Part shown: piece after piece, positions 40,780 through 47,576 of the stretch | Numbering within the stretch: the first letter of the stretch is position 1 | Layout of the letters: every line of letters begins with the position of its first letter | Assembly: GCA_012799725.1 (NCBI GenBank) | Contig: JAAZKR010000232.1 | Location: 1-47,576 of the forward strand | Direction of reading: 5' to 3' | DNA from: Oligosphaeraceae bacterium | GTDB taxonomy: Bacteria; Verrucomicrobiota; Lentisphaeria; Oligosphaerales; Oligosphaeraceae | Length of the DNA stretch: 47,576 nt | Made by a program: the position numbers and the translations under genes | The notes under the pieces: model-generated | Told to the model about the DNA's origin: nothing | The model's input: only the letters and a program-made list of their open reading frames with translations | The model's database searches: none

Positions 40780-42783
40780 TTACATATTTCCCAGATATCT
40801 TGCCAAGCTGATAGTAAGGCTGTCTGCGGAGATGCTCAAGCGACAGTTTTTGCCGGCGGCCTGGTTGGCCTGGGACAGCATGCCGGCGATATCCGGCACT
40901 GGTCGGCATAGCGTGATTTGTCGGTCCGCCGCCATCATCAGGCAGCCTTTCATGCCGCCTACTTTCATAATCATGGGTTGAAAGACGAAGCTCTCACTCC
41001 AAGCTTTGGCGTTATCCTCAAGCTTGTCCATTTCCAAAAACGCCCCGATCTTGGTGCTGCTCAGGGGCAGGGCGCAAATTGCGGTTCTGGCTGCTTCACC
41101 GATTGCCACCAGCGCTATGTTGTCCTGACCATTTTCTTGCAGCATGGCAATGCAAGTCAATATATCTTGCACCCGGAACGAAAACAGGCTGGGATTAAAG
41201 GCGTGAAAGCTGGGTTCATCCTCGTCACGTATCGATTTTTGCAGCATGGCGGCGCTTTCACCATTGCCCAATAACTCCATGATCAGGACGTTGCAGTTAC
41301 GCTTGATTATGCTGTCCAGCACCGAGGCATAGCTGCCGCCGGGGAAATATGCGCGCTTGTCCCCGTCAGCAACAATCAGGAAAGTAGGCAGTTTGGGGTT
41401 CTTTTCGGCCTGTGAAATCCAAATGCAGGTAATAGCATCGCCGCATTCGCGTCTGGAGAGCAAGTAGCCTTGTGCCTTGGCGCTGCCGATTTGCCAAGCT
41501 GCGCCGCGTACACGCATGGCGATATGGCGTAAATTCAGATCGTTGTTGATTATTTTGCTCAGCTGTGAGCAGCGTTCTTGCTGCCAGTCGGTAAATGAGC
41601 CAGCGTAGTCGGCGCTGTATAATGCATCGGCGCAGTAGTGTTCTTGCAGTTTTGCCAGTGAGGTCTGTGATTGCGTTAAGCTGATTTTGGTTTTTGTGTC
41701 ACTGTCATGACGCAGAAGTTCTTCTGGTGGTGGTGCAATATCGTCTTCAACTATTCTCTGACGGTAGGCCTGATTGAGCAGCCAATGCGTGAACCAAGGA
41801 TAGACCCGTTCGCGAGTATAGCGATTGTAGTTATGTGGTGCATCACAGTGGAAGTTGGCGATGTTCTTCTCGGCATCGAAAAGCCGGTAAACCTGTTGCA
41901 GGGCTGGAAATTCGTATTGTGGCACCAGATTGGTCCAATCCTGAGTGACCGAAGGCAACAACACTGGCCGGGGAGCTAAAGCTGAGACTATATCAAAGCT
42001 GGTAACCCCGTTGATGCGTAGTAAAGGCCCTTCTTCGCAAAGGCAGCCGCCCTGAAAGTGAGCTGAAAGCATGCATACCGGAGCAAGTACCTTGACGCGT
42101 TCATCAAGCAGGGCGATTGTCCAAGTCTGGCTGGCACCACCGGAAGCACCGGTGCAGCCTATGCGTTCGCTGTCTACCTCCGGCATGGAGCAAAGGAATT
42201 CCACAGCTTGCAGGCTATTCCAGGTTTGTAGACCGAACGGACTTATGCCGTGCAGAGCCGCCGGCAGGCGCAAAGATTTTTCCCAGGAGTGCAGTATTCC
42301 ATCGTTGTCATTATAGCCTATCATGTCATAGCTGAAGACTACAAAACCCAGCCTCGCCAGCATTAGACAACGCATAGGCACCGAAACGCATTCATCATGA
42401 TGCAGACGCCCTTTTTCCCAGTGTCCGTGTGGGCAGAGTATGGCCGGTGCCTTGGACTGAATCATGCCGGGCATATAGAGATTGCCGGTGAGCTTCAAGC
42501 CCGGCAGCGTTTCCATACTGACCTTGGCGATTACTGTACCTTCGTAATTGTTATGCCCCCAAACCTTGGGCTGTAAGGCGATAGGCTTGAATTGCGGCAG
42601 CATGCCGGCAGCCAGCTTGACTTGCTCGATGGTGAAGTCCTTGCGCTTCTGCCATTCTTTTAGACTACTGGGCGCTAAGGCCTGCCAGGCATAGTCGTTG
42701 TGCTTGACGTCTAGCAGGCGTCGGTCAGTGAATAAAACGGACTTGCCTAAGATTGTGGGGAGCACTGAGTCGCCGCTTTGCAT
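40780..42783 (-). CDS. Large alpha/beta hydrolase (acetyl xylan esterase/dienelactone-type)
   Basis: A 667-aa hydrolase. The N-terminal half is an alpha/beta hydrolase with APAILCPHGHWEKGR (oxyanion region, about 110-124), the serine motif CTGASGGASQTW near 214, an acid in VTQDWTN near 285 and a histidine in HCDAPHNYN near 313, all in family order. The remaining 330 residues repeat the style of a second, weaker hydrolase-like domain, with a GNGESAA segment near 500 but no obvious catalytic triad. No signal peptide is visible. AAAGG seven bases before the ATG supports the start. Together with the FAD oxidoreductase it suggests breakdown of acylated glycans; neighbours are otherwise uninformative. 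Confidence 0.82.
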   Translation of the reverse strand: MQSGDSVLPTILGKSVLFTDRRLLDVKHNDYAWQALAPSSLKEWQKRKDFTIEQVKLAAGMLPQFKPIALQPKVWGHNNYEGTVIAKVSMETLPGLKLTGNLYMPGMIQSKAPAILCPHGHWEKGRLHHDECVSVPMRCLMLARLGFVVFSYDMIGYNDNDGILHSWEKSLRLPAALHGISPFGLQTWNSLQAVEFLCSMPEVDSERIGCTGASGGASQTWTIALLDERVKVLAPVCMLSAHFQGGCLCEEGPLLRINGVTSFDIVSALAPRPVLLPSVTQDWTNLVPQYEFPALQQVYRLFDAEKNIANFHCDAPHNYNRYTRERVYPWFTHWLLNQAYRQRIVEDDIAPPPEELLRHDSDTKTKISLTQSQTSLAKLQEHYCADALYSADYAGSFTDWQQERCSQLSKIINNDLNLRHIAMRVRGAAWQIGSAKAQGYLLSRRECGDAITCIWISQAEKNPKLPTFLIVADGDKRAYFPGGSYASVLDSIIKRNCNVLIMELLGNGESAAMLQKSIRDEDEPSFHAFNPSLFSFRVQDILTCIAMLQENGQDNIALVAIGEAARTAICALPLSSTKIGAFLEMDKLEDNAKAWSESFVFQPMIMKVGGMKGCLMMAADRQITLCRPVPDIAGMLSQANQAAGKNCRLSISADSLTISLARYLGNM

Positions 42784-42837
42784 GGATGGGCCTTTCTAAC
42801 TTGAGGTAGCTGGATGATTAGGTAAAGGGAAGGTGAA

Positions 42838-43068
42838 TCAGCCAAAGGGGCAGGAGCCACCGGCGCAAGACGCGGAGGCAGGACAACTGTTGCTAACTGA
42901 ACAACGCTGACTGCTGCCGGAGCTGACCTTGGCAGAAAAGGTGGAAAGTAGCTTCTCGATCTTGTTGCCCCCACAGGAAGGACAGGCGGGTGCTGGTTCT
43001 CCCAGTCGCTTGTGGAGATGACTGAATTGATGATCGCAAGAACTACACTTGTATTCGTAAATGGGCAT
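42838..43068 (-). CDS. FmdB-family zinc-ribbon protein
   Basis: A 76-aa protein with the FmdB start MPIYEYKCSSCDHQFSHLH and a second CxxC in CPSCGGNKIEKLLS, so four cysteines form one zinc ribbon. The tail is Ser/Cys-rich, SGSSQRCSVSNSCPAS, typical of this family in Deltaproteobacteria and Lentisphaerota. AGGAG four to six bases before the ATG. FmdB proteins are sometimes regulators of formamidase/amidase genes, but the family is broad and this one's role is unknown. Its 5' end lies 55 bases upstream of the hydrolase gene. Confidence 0.9.
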   Translation of the reverse strand: MPIYEYKCSSCDHQFSHLHKRLGEPAPACPSCGGNKIEKLLSTFSAKVSSGSSQRCSVSNSCPASASCAGGSCPFG

Positions 43069-43180
43069 GGCTGCTCCTATGATTATCGATGAGCAAGAAT
43101 AGGCCTGAGATTCAGGTGTATGGGGCGGATCGAATCTTGTACATAACTAGACCCAGTCCAAAAAGGGTTCCGGGCGTATT

Positions 43181-43220
43181 CTATCCGCAGATTACACAGA
43201 TGGACACGGATTTCAGGATT
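43181..43220 (+). repeat. CAGATTACACAGATGG repeat (repeat B), copy 3
   Basis: CCGCAGATTACACAGATGGA then CACGGATTTCAGGATT. It resembles the copies at 14578-14700 and 17839-17876. In one frame it reads PQITQMDTDFR, a common translation of this repeat family rather than a gene. Confidence 0.65.
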
Positions 43221-43332
43221 AGGAATCACCATGATTTTGCATGGGCTCCCGGAAAAAAGAAGAATCTTATAAAGGTATGGAGGCGGGGTGGAAAAGGTGG
43301 AGAAGGCTGGAAGTGTACGGCATTGAGCGCTG

Positions 43333-43501
43333 CTAATTGCGGTTAAGGCGGATCGGTTGACGGCCTTGTGACCAGTTGGAGAAGGCCGGGTCGCCGAGCG
43401 CTTGCATTATCGACAAGGCCAGCTCGAAATGCTTTTCTATCCGTCAGCCTATAATACCTTTTTGGATGCCCTTTAACTATCGCCCGCTTATCAAATGGGC
43501 T
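43333..43501 (-). pseudogene. Possible remnant of a winged-helix regulator, frameshifted
   Basis: Two adjoining minus-strand frames give GHPKRYYRLTDR (43501 to about 43440), a pattern like the wing of PadR-type winged-helix regulators, and then, one base out of frame near an AAAA run, KHFELALSIMQALGDPAFSN and a stop at 43333. A single-base change would join them. No start codon or upstream half is visible, so at most the C-terminal end of a gene survives. It could also be chance. Confidence 0.3.
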
Positions 43502-43631
43502 TTATGTTTTTCCGTCTCCGGTCAAATGTAACTGAAAAACAAGAAAATGCAAGAGGTTGTCGGCTTGCTCCTGGTTTTTGTGACGTCTTTATTCTTTGAA
43601 CAACAGTCTTTTTTTAGCCTAAAAACCACTT

Positions 43632-43660
43632 TTGACTGGCATAAAACGCGGTAGACTATA
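43632..43660 (+). promoter_or_regulatory. Likely sigma-70 promoter of mazG
   Basis: TTGACT (43632-43637) followed by 17 bases and ACTATA (43655-43660) fits a sigma-70 promoter, with a start point about 45-50 bases before the mazG start. No competing operator is visible. This is the first plus-strand gene in the right part of the window. Confidence 0.45.
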
Positions 43661-43713
43661 CATTATTCAACTGTTTCTGTTTCATTCATAAAACTTTGTG
43701 GAATTTTATAAAA

Positions 43714-44487
43714 ATGCGCGAAATGCGTCGTTTTATTGAGATCGTGAGGCAATTGCGCTCCGAACATGGTTGCCCTTGGGACAGGGCTCAGACCCATCTG
43801 AGTTTGCGTCGTTGCCTGGTTGAAGAGGTAGGTGAATTCCTTGATGCGGTCGAGGATGCGGATGTTGCCGGCATGCGTGAGGAACTGGGCGACCTGCTTC
43901 TGCAAGTGGTATTGCATGCGCAGATAGCCTCCGAGGAGGGTAATTTTGATCTGGAGGACGTGGCAAGAGCCGAGAACGAAAAGCTCTTGCGTCGACATCC
44001 GCATGTCTTTGCCAGAGAAAAAGCCGATTCGCCGGAAGAAGCGCTGCATAATTGGGAACAGAGCAAGCTCAAAGAACCGGATAAACAGCAGCAGAGGACA
44101 TCGGTAATGGACGGCGTCCCGCGCAGCATTCCGGCACTGTCCAGGGCGCAGAAAACCCTGGGCAAAGCCGCAAAAAATGGCTTCAAATGGCAGGAACGTA
44201 GTGGGATACTGGCTAAGATCGATGAGGAGTTGTTTGAACTTAAGCAGGCTTTGCAAAAAGACGATAAGCTGGAGGTTCGTGAGGAGTTGGGCGATCTGTT
44301 GTTTAGTTTGGTAAGTTTGAGCGCTTGGCAAGGGCTTGAGGCCGAAGAAGTCATGCAGGGTGCCATAGCTAAATTTATGCATCGCTTCCGCAAACTGGAA
44401 AAAAAGTTGGAGACGCTGAACAAGCGCATGGATGAATGCCAGGCAGATGAATTGCTGAAACTCTGGCAAGAAGAGAAAAATTCTTGA
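43714..44487 (+). CDS. mazG: Nucleoside triphosphate pyrophosphohydrolase MazG
   Basis: MazG cleaves (d)NTPs to monophosphates and may clear damaged nucleotides or lower ppGpp. The 257-aa product shows both tandem MazG domains: the first with CPWDRAQTHLSLRRCLVEEV, EEVGEFLDAV, REELGDLLLQVVLHA and the second with DEELFELKQAL and REELGDLLFSLVSLS. The start is set at the ATG at 43714; a TTG at 43696 would add six residues, and another ATG lies at 43723. It is directly followed, three bases after its stop, by the sigma factor gene. Confidence 0.93.
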   Translation: MREMRRFIEIVRQLRSEHGCPWDRAQTHLSLRRCLVEEVGEFLDAVEDADVAGMREELGDLLLQVVLHAQIASEEGNFDLEDVARAENEKLLRRHPHVFAREKADSPEEALHNWEQSKLKEPDKQQQRTSVMDGVPRSIPALSRAQKTLGKAAKNGFKWQERSGILAKIDEELFELKQALQKDDKLEVREELGDLLFSLVSLSAWQGLEAEEVMQGAIAKFMHRFRKLEKKLETLNKRMDECQADELLKLWQEEKNS

Positions 44488-44490
44488 AAT

Positions 44491-45774
44491 ATGTGCGAAC
44501 ATGTGCATAATCATAATTTGAGTAGTTCCGAGTCTGCCAGCCTTGGGCGCGATGACAGCTCTGCTGCAGTGTGGCGCGGCCTTGACCCGCAGGGGGCATA
44601 TATGCGGGAGATAGGACGCTTTGAGCTGCTTAGTGCAGAGGAGGAAAAGACCTTGGCAAAGAAATATGCCGAGGTCAAAAAGCAGATGCGGGAAACGCTC
44701 TTTGAATTTCCGCAATTCCTGTTGCAAAGATTGCAAAAATTCTTGGATGAAAAACTCGCAGAACAGGAGAGTAGGGCGGCTGCAACCCTGGAATTAGATG
44801 AAATTAACCTGCAAAAGCATGATGAAGCAATGGCAGATATGCTGCAATGGGCCAGCGAACAGAGCGTCAACTTGGCGAAGTGGCGGGAAAAAGGGCCTGC
44901 CATGGACATATTCCGCAATGAATTTATCAGACGCTTTAACGCTCTGGAGCTGAATGATGATTTCTTTGATGAAAGCGTGCAGCAACTATGTGAGGAATAT
45001 AAACAGGACAGCACAAAATGCGATCTGCTGGCTGCTTTGTTGGAGGCCAAAAAACAGGGAATGGAGGCTAAGCTCACCTTGGTGCAGGCTAACCTGCGTT
45101 TGGTGATAAGCGTTGCCAAGAAATATGCCGGTGGACTGTTGCCCTTGCCGGACTTAATACAGGAAGGCAATATCGGCTTAATGCGGGCGGTTGAAAGCTA
45201 TGATCATACTTTGGGATACAAGCTCAGCACTTATTCGACTTACTGGATCAGACAGGCCATAAGCAAGGCGTTGGCTTCGCAGGGAAGGTCCATACGCATC
45301 CCGATTAATACATTGCGTTTACTTAGTAAAATAAGGCAATGCGAGCAGAGCCTTTTGCAGAAAAATGGTGTTTTACCCGAGCATCACGAGATCGCCGCCA
45401 AGCTTAATATCTCCAGTGCCAGGGTAAGCGCCCTGATTAAGATGGCGCAGCAGCCCATCTCCCTGCAAAGCATGCGTCATGAGGATCAGGACTGGGAAGA
45501 TTCCTTGGCCGACAAGAAGACCGTGCAACCATATGAGCAGATCGACTTTGATGCTCTTAGGGATATCGTTAATAACGCACTTAATACCTTGGAAGACAAA
45601 GAAAAAGAAGTGCTGCAAAGAAGATTCGGGCTGAATGATAGACCCGCCGAAACGCTGGAGCAAATAGGACAGAGGCTAAACCTGAGCAGCGAACGCATAC
45701 GGCAAATTGAAGCAACAGCACTGCGAAAACTGAGAGACCCGGAGAAAAATAAGTTTTTCGCCGGATTCGACTGA
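44491..45774 (+). CDS. Sigma-70 family RNA polymerase sigma factor with large insert
   Basis: A 427-aa sigma factor. Region 1.2 is DPQGAYMREIGRFELLSAEE near residue 32; a non-conserved, mostly helical stretch of about 130 residues follows (roughly 60-195); region 2 includes LRLVISVAKKYAGG and YKLSTYSTYWIRQAI; region 3 follows, and region 4.2 is EQIGQRLNLSSERIRQIEAT. The insert is of the kind found in primary sigmas, but the -10 helix words (KLSTYSTYW versus the usual KFSTYATWW) differ. So it may be a group 2 alternative sigma rather than the housekeeping RpoD. The symbol is left blank. It starts three bases after mazG, suggesting co-transcription. Confidence 0.92.
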   Translation: MCEHVHNHNLSSSESASLGRDDSSAAVWRGLDPQGAYMREIGRFELLSAEEEKTLAKKYAEVKKQMRETLFEFPQFLLQRLQKFLDEKLAEQESRAAATLELDEINLQKHDEAMADMLQWASEQSVNLAKWREKGPAMDIFRNEFIRRFNALELNDDFFDESVQQLCEEYKQDSTKCDLLAALLEAKKQGMEAKLTLVQANLRLVISVAKKYAGGLLPLPDLIQEGNIGLMRAVESYDHTLGYKLSTYSTYWIRQAISKALASQGRSIRIPINTLRLLSKIRQCEQSLLQKNGVLPEHHEIAAKLNISSARVSALIKMAQQPISLQSMRHEDQDWEDSLADKKTVQPYEQIDFDALRDIVNNALNTLEDKEKEVLQRRFGLNDRPAETLEQIGQRLNLSSERIRQIEATALRKLRDPEKNKFFAGFD

Positions 45775-45850
45775 CTGCTGACTTTTGACCAAATTTTTCC
45801 CTGGTAGGCGCTGTGAAAAAATTAAAGCAACAGTTCTGGGATTATTTTAA

Positions 45851-45891
45851 GCTGCTTTCCCCCTATTCTGACAGAAGAGGGGAAAAGCGGC
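45851..45891. terminator. Hairpin after the sigma factor gene, no T tail
   Basis: GCTGCTTTCCCC (45851-45862) can pair with GGGGAAAAGCGGC (45879-45891) with one bulge and a wobble. It lies 77 bases after the sigma stop and before the ligase gene. There is no run of Ts after it, so it is not a canonical terminator; an RNA processing or attenuation role is possible. Confidence 0.3.
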
Positions 45892-45967
45892 CAAAAGAAA
45901 ACGGAAAAACAAACTTAATTTTTGCATGGCTTCTTAGTATTTGTTTCACTTCATAAAGGTTAGAAAA

Positions 45968-47269
45968 ATGCAATATTGGCAGGCTGATATTGAGACCCTT
46001 GCGCCGCAGGAGCTTGCGGCCTTACAACTACAAAAGCTGTGTCGCAGCGTAGAGCAGGCCGGCAGGTCCGAATTTTATCGAAAGCGTTTTGCTCAACATT
46101 CCTTGTCGGCTGAGAGCATACGCAGTTTGGACGACATACGTCGTTTTCCTTTTACCTGCAAAGACGAGCTGCGTCAGGAGTATCCCTGGGGGCTTTTAAC
46201 TGTAGGTCATGATGAGATTGTCCGCATGCATTGTACCAGCGGCACTACCGGTAACCCGGTGGCAATATTGCATTCACGCCGGGACTTGCATAATTGGGCC
46301 AATCTGGTGGCTCGCTCGCTCTTTGCTGCTGGCACCAGGCCGGGAGAAGTCTTTCAAAATTCCAGTGGTTACGGCCTTTTCACCGGCGGTTTAGGCTTTC
46401 AGAGCGGTGCCGAACTGCTTGGTTGCCTTAGCATACCGGCAGGGTCGGGCAATAGCCAGCGACAAATCAAACTTATGCGCGATTTCGGTACTACCTGCTT
46501 GCATGCCGTGCCCAGCTATCTGGGGCGACTGCATAATGTTTTTATCGAAAATGGACTGCAACCGGCTAAAGATACTAAGCTCAAAAGATTGTTTATCGGT
46601 GCAGAGCCACATTCCGAAGAAACGAGACAACGCATACAGGAGCTATATGGCTGTAAAGCATATAATTCATTTGGTATGACTGAAATGAATGGCCCGGGTG
46701 TGGCTTTCGAGTGCGAGTGTCAAAATGGAATGCATCTTTGGGAAGATGCCTATTTAATGGAAATCATAGACCCTGATACCTTGGAGCCATTACCGGATGG
46801 CGAACTGGGTGAACTAGTGCTGACCACTCTGGATCGAGAAGCTATGCCCATTATCAGATATCGTACCCGTGACCTGACGCGCATTATAGCGGAAACCTGT
46901 CCTTGTGGACGCAGCGCAAGGCGCATAGACCGCATTACTGGGCGCAGTGATGACATGTTCATCATCAAAGGCTGTAATGTCTTTCCTATACAGATTGAAC
47001 GCATTTTGATGCGCATCAGTGAGGTAGGCTCAGACTACCTGATTACTCTGGACAGTAATGACGATGGCGATTTCATGCTGGTGCAGGCTGAACTAAAACA
47101 CGAAGCTTTCAGTGACGAATTTCCCAAGCTTGAGCAACTGCGTAAACGTATTGCTGCTGCCATGCGCGACGAGATACAAGTTACCCCCCGAGTGCAGCTG
47201 GTCAATCCGGACACATTGCCGAAAAGCGAAGGCAAAGCTGTGCGAGTAAAAGATTTGCGCAAAAACTAG
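45968..47269 (+). CDS. paaK: Phenylacetate-CoA ligase-like adenylating enzyme
   Basis: A 433-aa member of the PaaK group, which adenylates an aryl acid and joins it to CoA; anaerobes often use it to recycle indole- or phenylpyruvate products. Motifs are MHCTSGTTGNPVAILHS near residue 88, a NSFGMTEMNGPGVAFEC segment near 235, YRTRDLTRI near 300, and GRSDDMFIIKGCNVFPIQIE near 340. The C-terminal LPKSEGKAVRVKDL carries the conserved lysine. I start at the ATG at 45968, with AAAGG seven to eight bases upstream; a longer frame from 45941 adds nine residues. No other aromatic-acid genes are in the window, so the substrate is uncertain. Confidence 0.9.
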   Translation: MQYWQADIETLAPQELAALQLQKLCRSVEQAGRSEFYRKRFAQHSLSAESIRSLDDIRRFPFTCKDELRQEYPWGLLTVGHDEIVRMHCTSGTTGNPVAILHSRRDLHNWANLVARSLFAAGTRPGEVFQNSSGYGLFTGGLGFQSGAELLGCLSIPAGSGNSQRQIKLMRDFGTTCLHAVPSYLGRLHNVFIENGLQPAKDTKLKRLFIGAEPHSEETRQRIQELYGCKAYNSFGMTEMNGPGVAFECECQNGMHLWEDAYLMEIIDPDTLEPLPDGELGELVLTTLDREAMPIIRYRTRDLTRIIAETCPCGRSARRIDRITGRSDDMFIIKGCNVFPIQIERILMRISEVGSDYLITLDSNDDGDFMLVQAELKHEAFSDEFPKLEQLRKRIAAAMRDEIQVTPRVQLVNPDTLPKSEGKAVRVKDLRKN

Positions 47270-47324
47270 GCATGCTCTGCTTAGCGCAAATATGCGCTGC
47301 CACAGAATTATAGGCCGACTGAAC

Positions 47325-47472
47325 CTAAAAAAAGCAGCCAAAGCTGAGGTTTAGTATTAATGGCTTTATTCTCAGACAGTTGCAAGATTTATGCTGTTCA
47401 CCCTGATGGTGACAGGGTGTTTTCCGTGCCGCCATTGCTCGATTTCTTCTTGTTATGAAAGATTTTGCTGGC
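47325..47472 (+). repeat. Dispersed repeat C, copy 2, and gene-free end
   Basis: Aligns with 14763-14905 at roughly 70-75 percent by eye. Both copies share CTAAAAAAAGCA, ATTTATACTGTTCACC-like sequence and GAAAGATTTTGC. After it, 47473-47576 shows only a GTGGCGCCTTCC word shared with 24620-24640, and no gene. The window ends inside this spacer. Confidence 0.6.
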
Positions 47473-47576
47473 AACTTTTCTTTAATCGTTGTCATACAAT
47501 CTCTTTTGAGGTGGCTTCATTCGGCTTCCTCTCTGGCCGATACGGCAAATTCATCATGAAGTGGCGCCTTCCAGGC

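Noticed and set aside
43663-44736. A 357-aa minus-strand frame opposite mazG
   Set aside because: It lies over the MazG gene and the start of the sigma factor, both with convincing motifs on the plus strand. The minus-strand sequence shows no domain.
1-47576. CRISPR arrays, rRNA genes or complete insertion sequences
   Set aside because: I looked for evenly spaced identical direct repeats, rRNA words and transposase motifs and found none. The tandem units at 529-588 lack spacers and are too short to be a CRISPR array.

Overview
The window looks like chromosomal DNA from an anaerobic, Gram-negative bacterium of the Planctomycetes-Verrucomicrobia-Chlamydiae superphylum, most likely Lentisphaerota. 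This is inference from four things: a prepilin-like protein with a class III-type leader and a late H-x9-DG motif (13608-14210), an FAD oxidoreductase of the FAD_oxidored type with a discoidin-like tail (38940-40697), complete Kdo and Lpt lipopolysaccharide functions, and a trimeric [FeFe] hydrogenase. Nearly every gene from 1 to 43 kb lies on the minus strand; the exceptions are one small ArsR/ABC cassette and the last three genes.

Region 1 (1-963) has no gene. It holds a dispersed repeat, a possible 280-bp MITE-like element and short tandem repeats. Region 2 (964-14210, minus) carries a large SNF2-family helicase, secA, pyrE, a phosphoglycolate phosphatase-like HAD protein, a Kdo/WaaP-type kinase, larB, a CoaBC with an eroded N-terminal half, a sugar isomerase/epimerase and a prepilin-like protein. 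Region 3 (14211-18270) is a repeat-rich gap around a plus-strand, AT-richer operon: arsR with operator-like repeats, an ABC ATPase and an ABC-2 permease. A tRNA-Thr(CGU) with its own terminator follows on the minus strand.

Region 4 (18445-24413, minus) holds the NAD(P)HX repair enzyme and a three-gene hydrogenase operon (NuoE-like, NuoF-like, catalytic subunit), likely an NAD/ferredoxin-linked, possibly electron-bifurcating enzyme. Region 5 (24966-29387, minus) is a dense run of dCMP deaminase, LarE, two diverged lipopolysaccharide-type kinases and an unrecognised nucleotidyltransferase-like protein with an NDP-kinase-like HGSD tail. This run is the most likely place for something undescribed.

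Region 6 (29502-38632, minus) is an envelope block: clpC, an FHA-like membrane protein coupled by a 4-bp overlap to a heptose-7-phosphate kinase, kdsB, kdsA, kdsC, lptC, lptA, lptB and hpf. It makes CMP-Kdo, starts heptose activation and exports LPS. rpoN, usually found between lptB and hpf in Proteobacteria, is absent. Region 7 (38940-43068, minus) pairs the FAD oxidoreductase with a large alpha/beta hydrolase, then an FmdB-type zinc ribbon. Region 8 (43714-47269, plus) holds mazG, a sigma-70 factor with a long non-conserved region, and a phenylacetate-CoA ligase-like enzyme. At least five families of intergenic repeats recur across the window. All product names come from reading motifs by eye; no database search was run.
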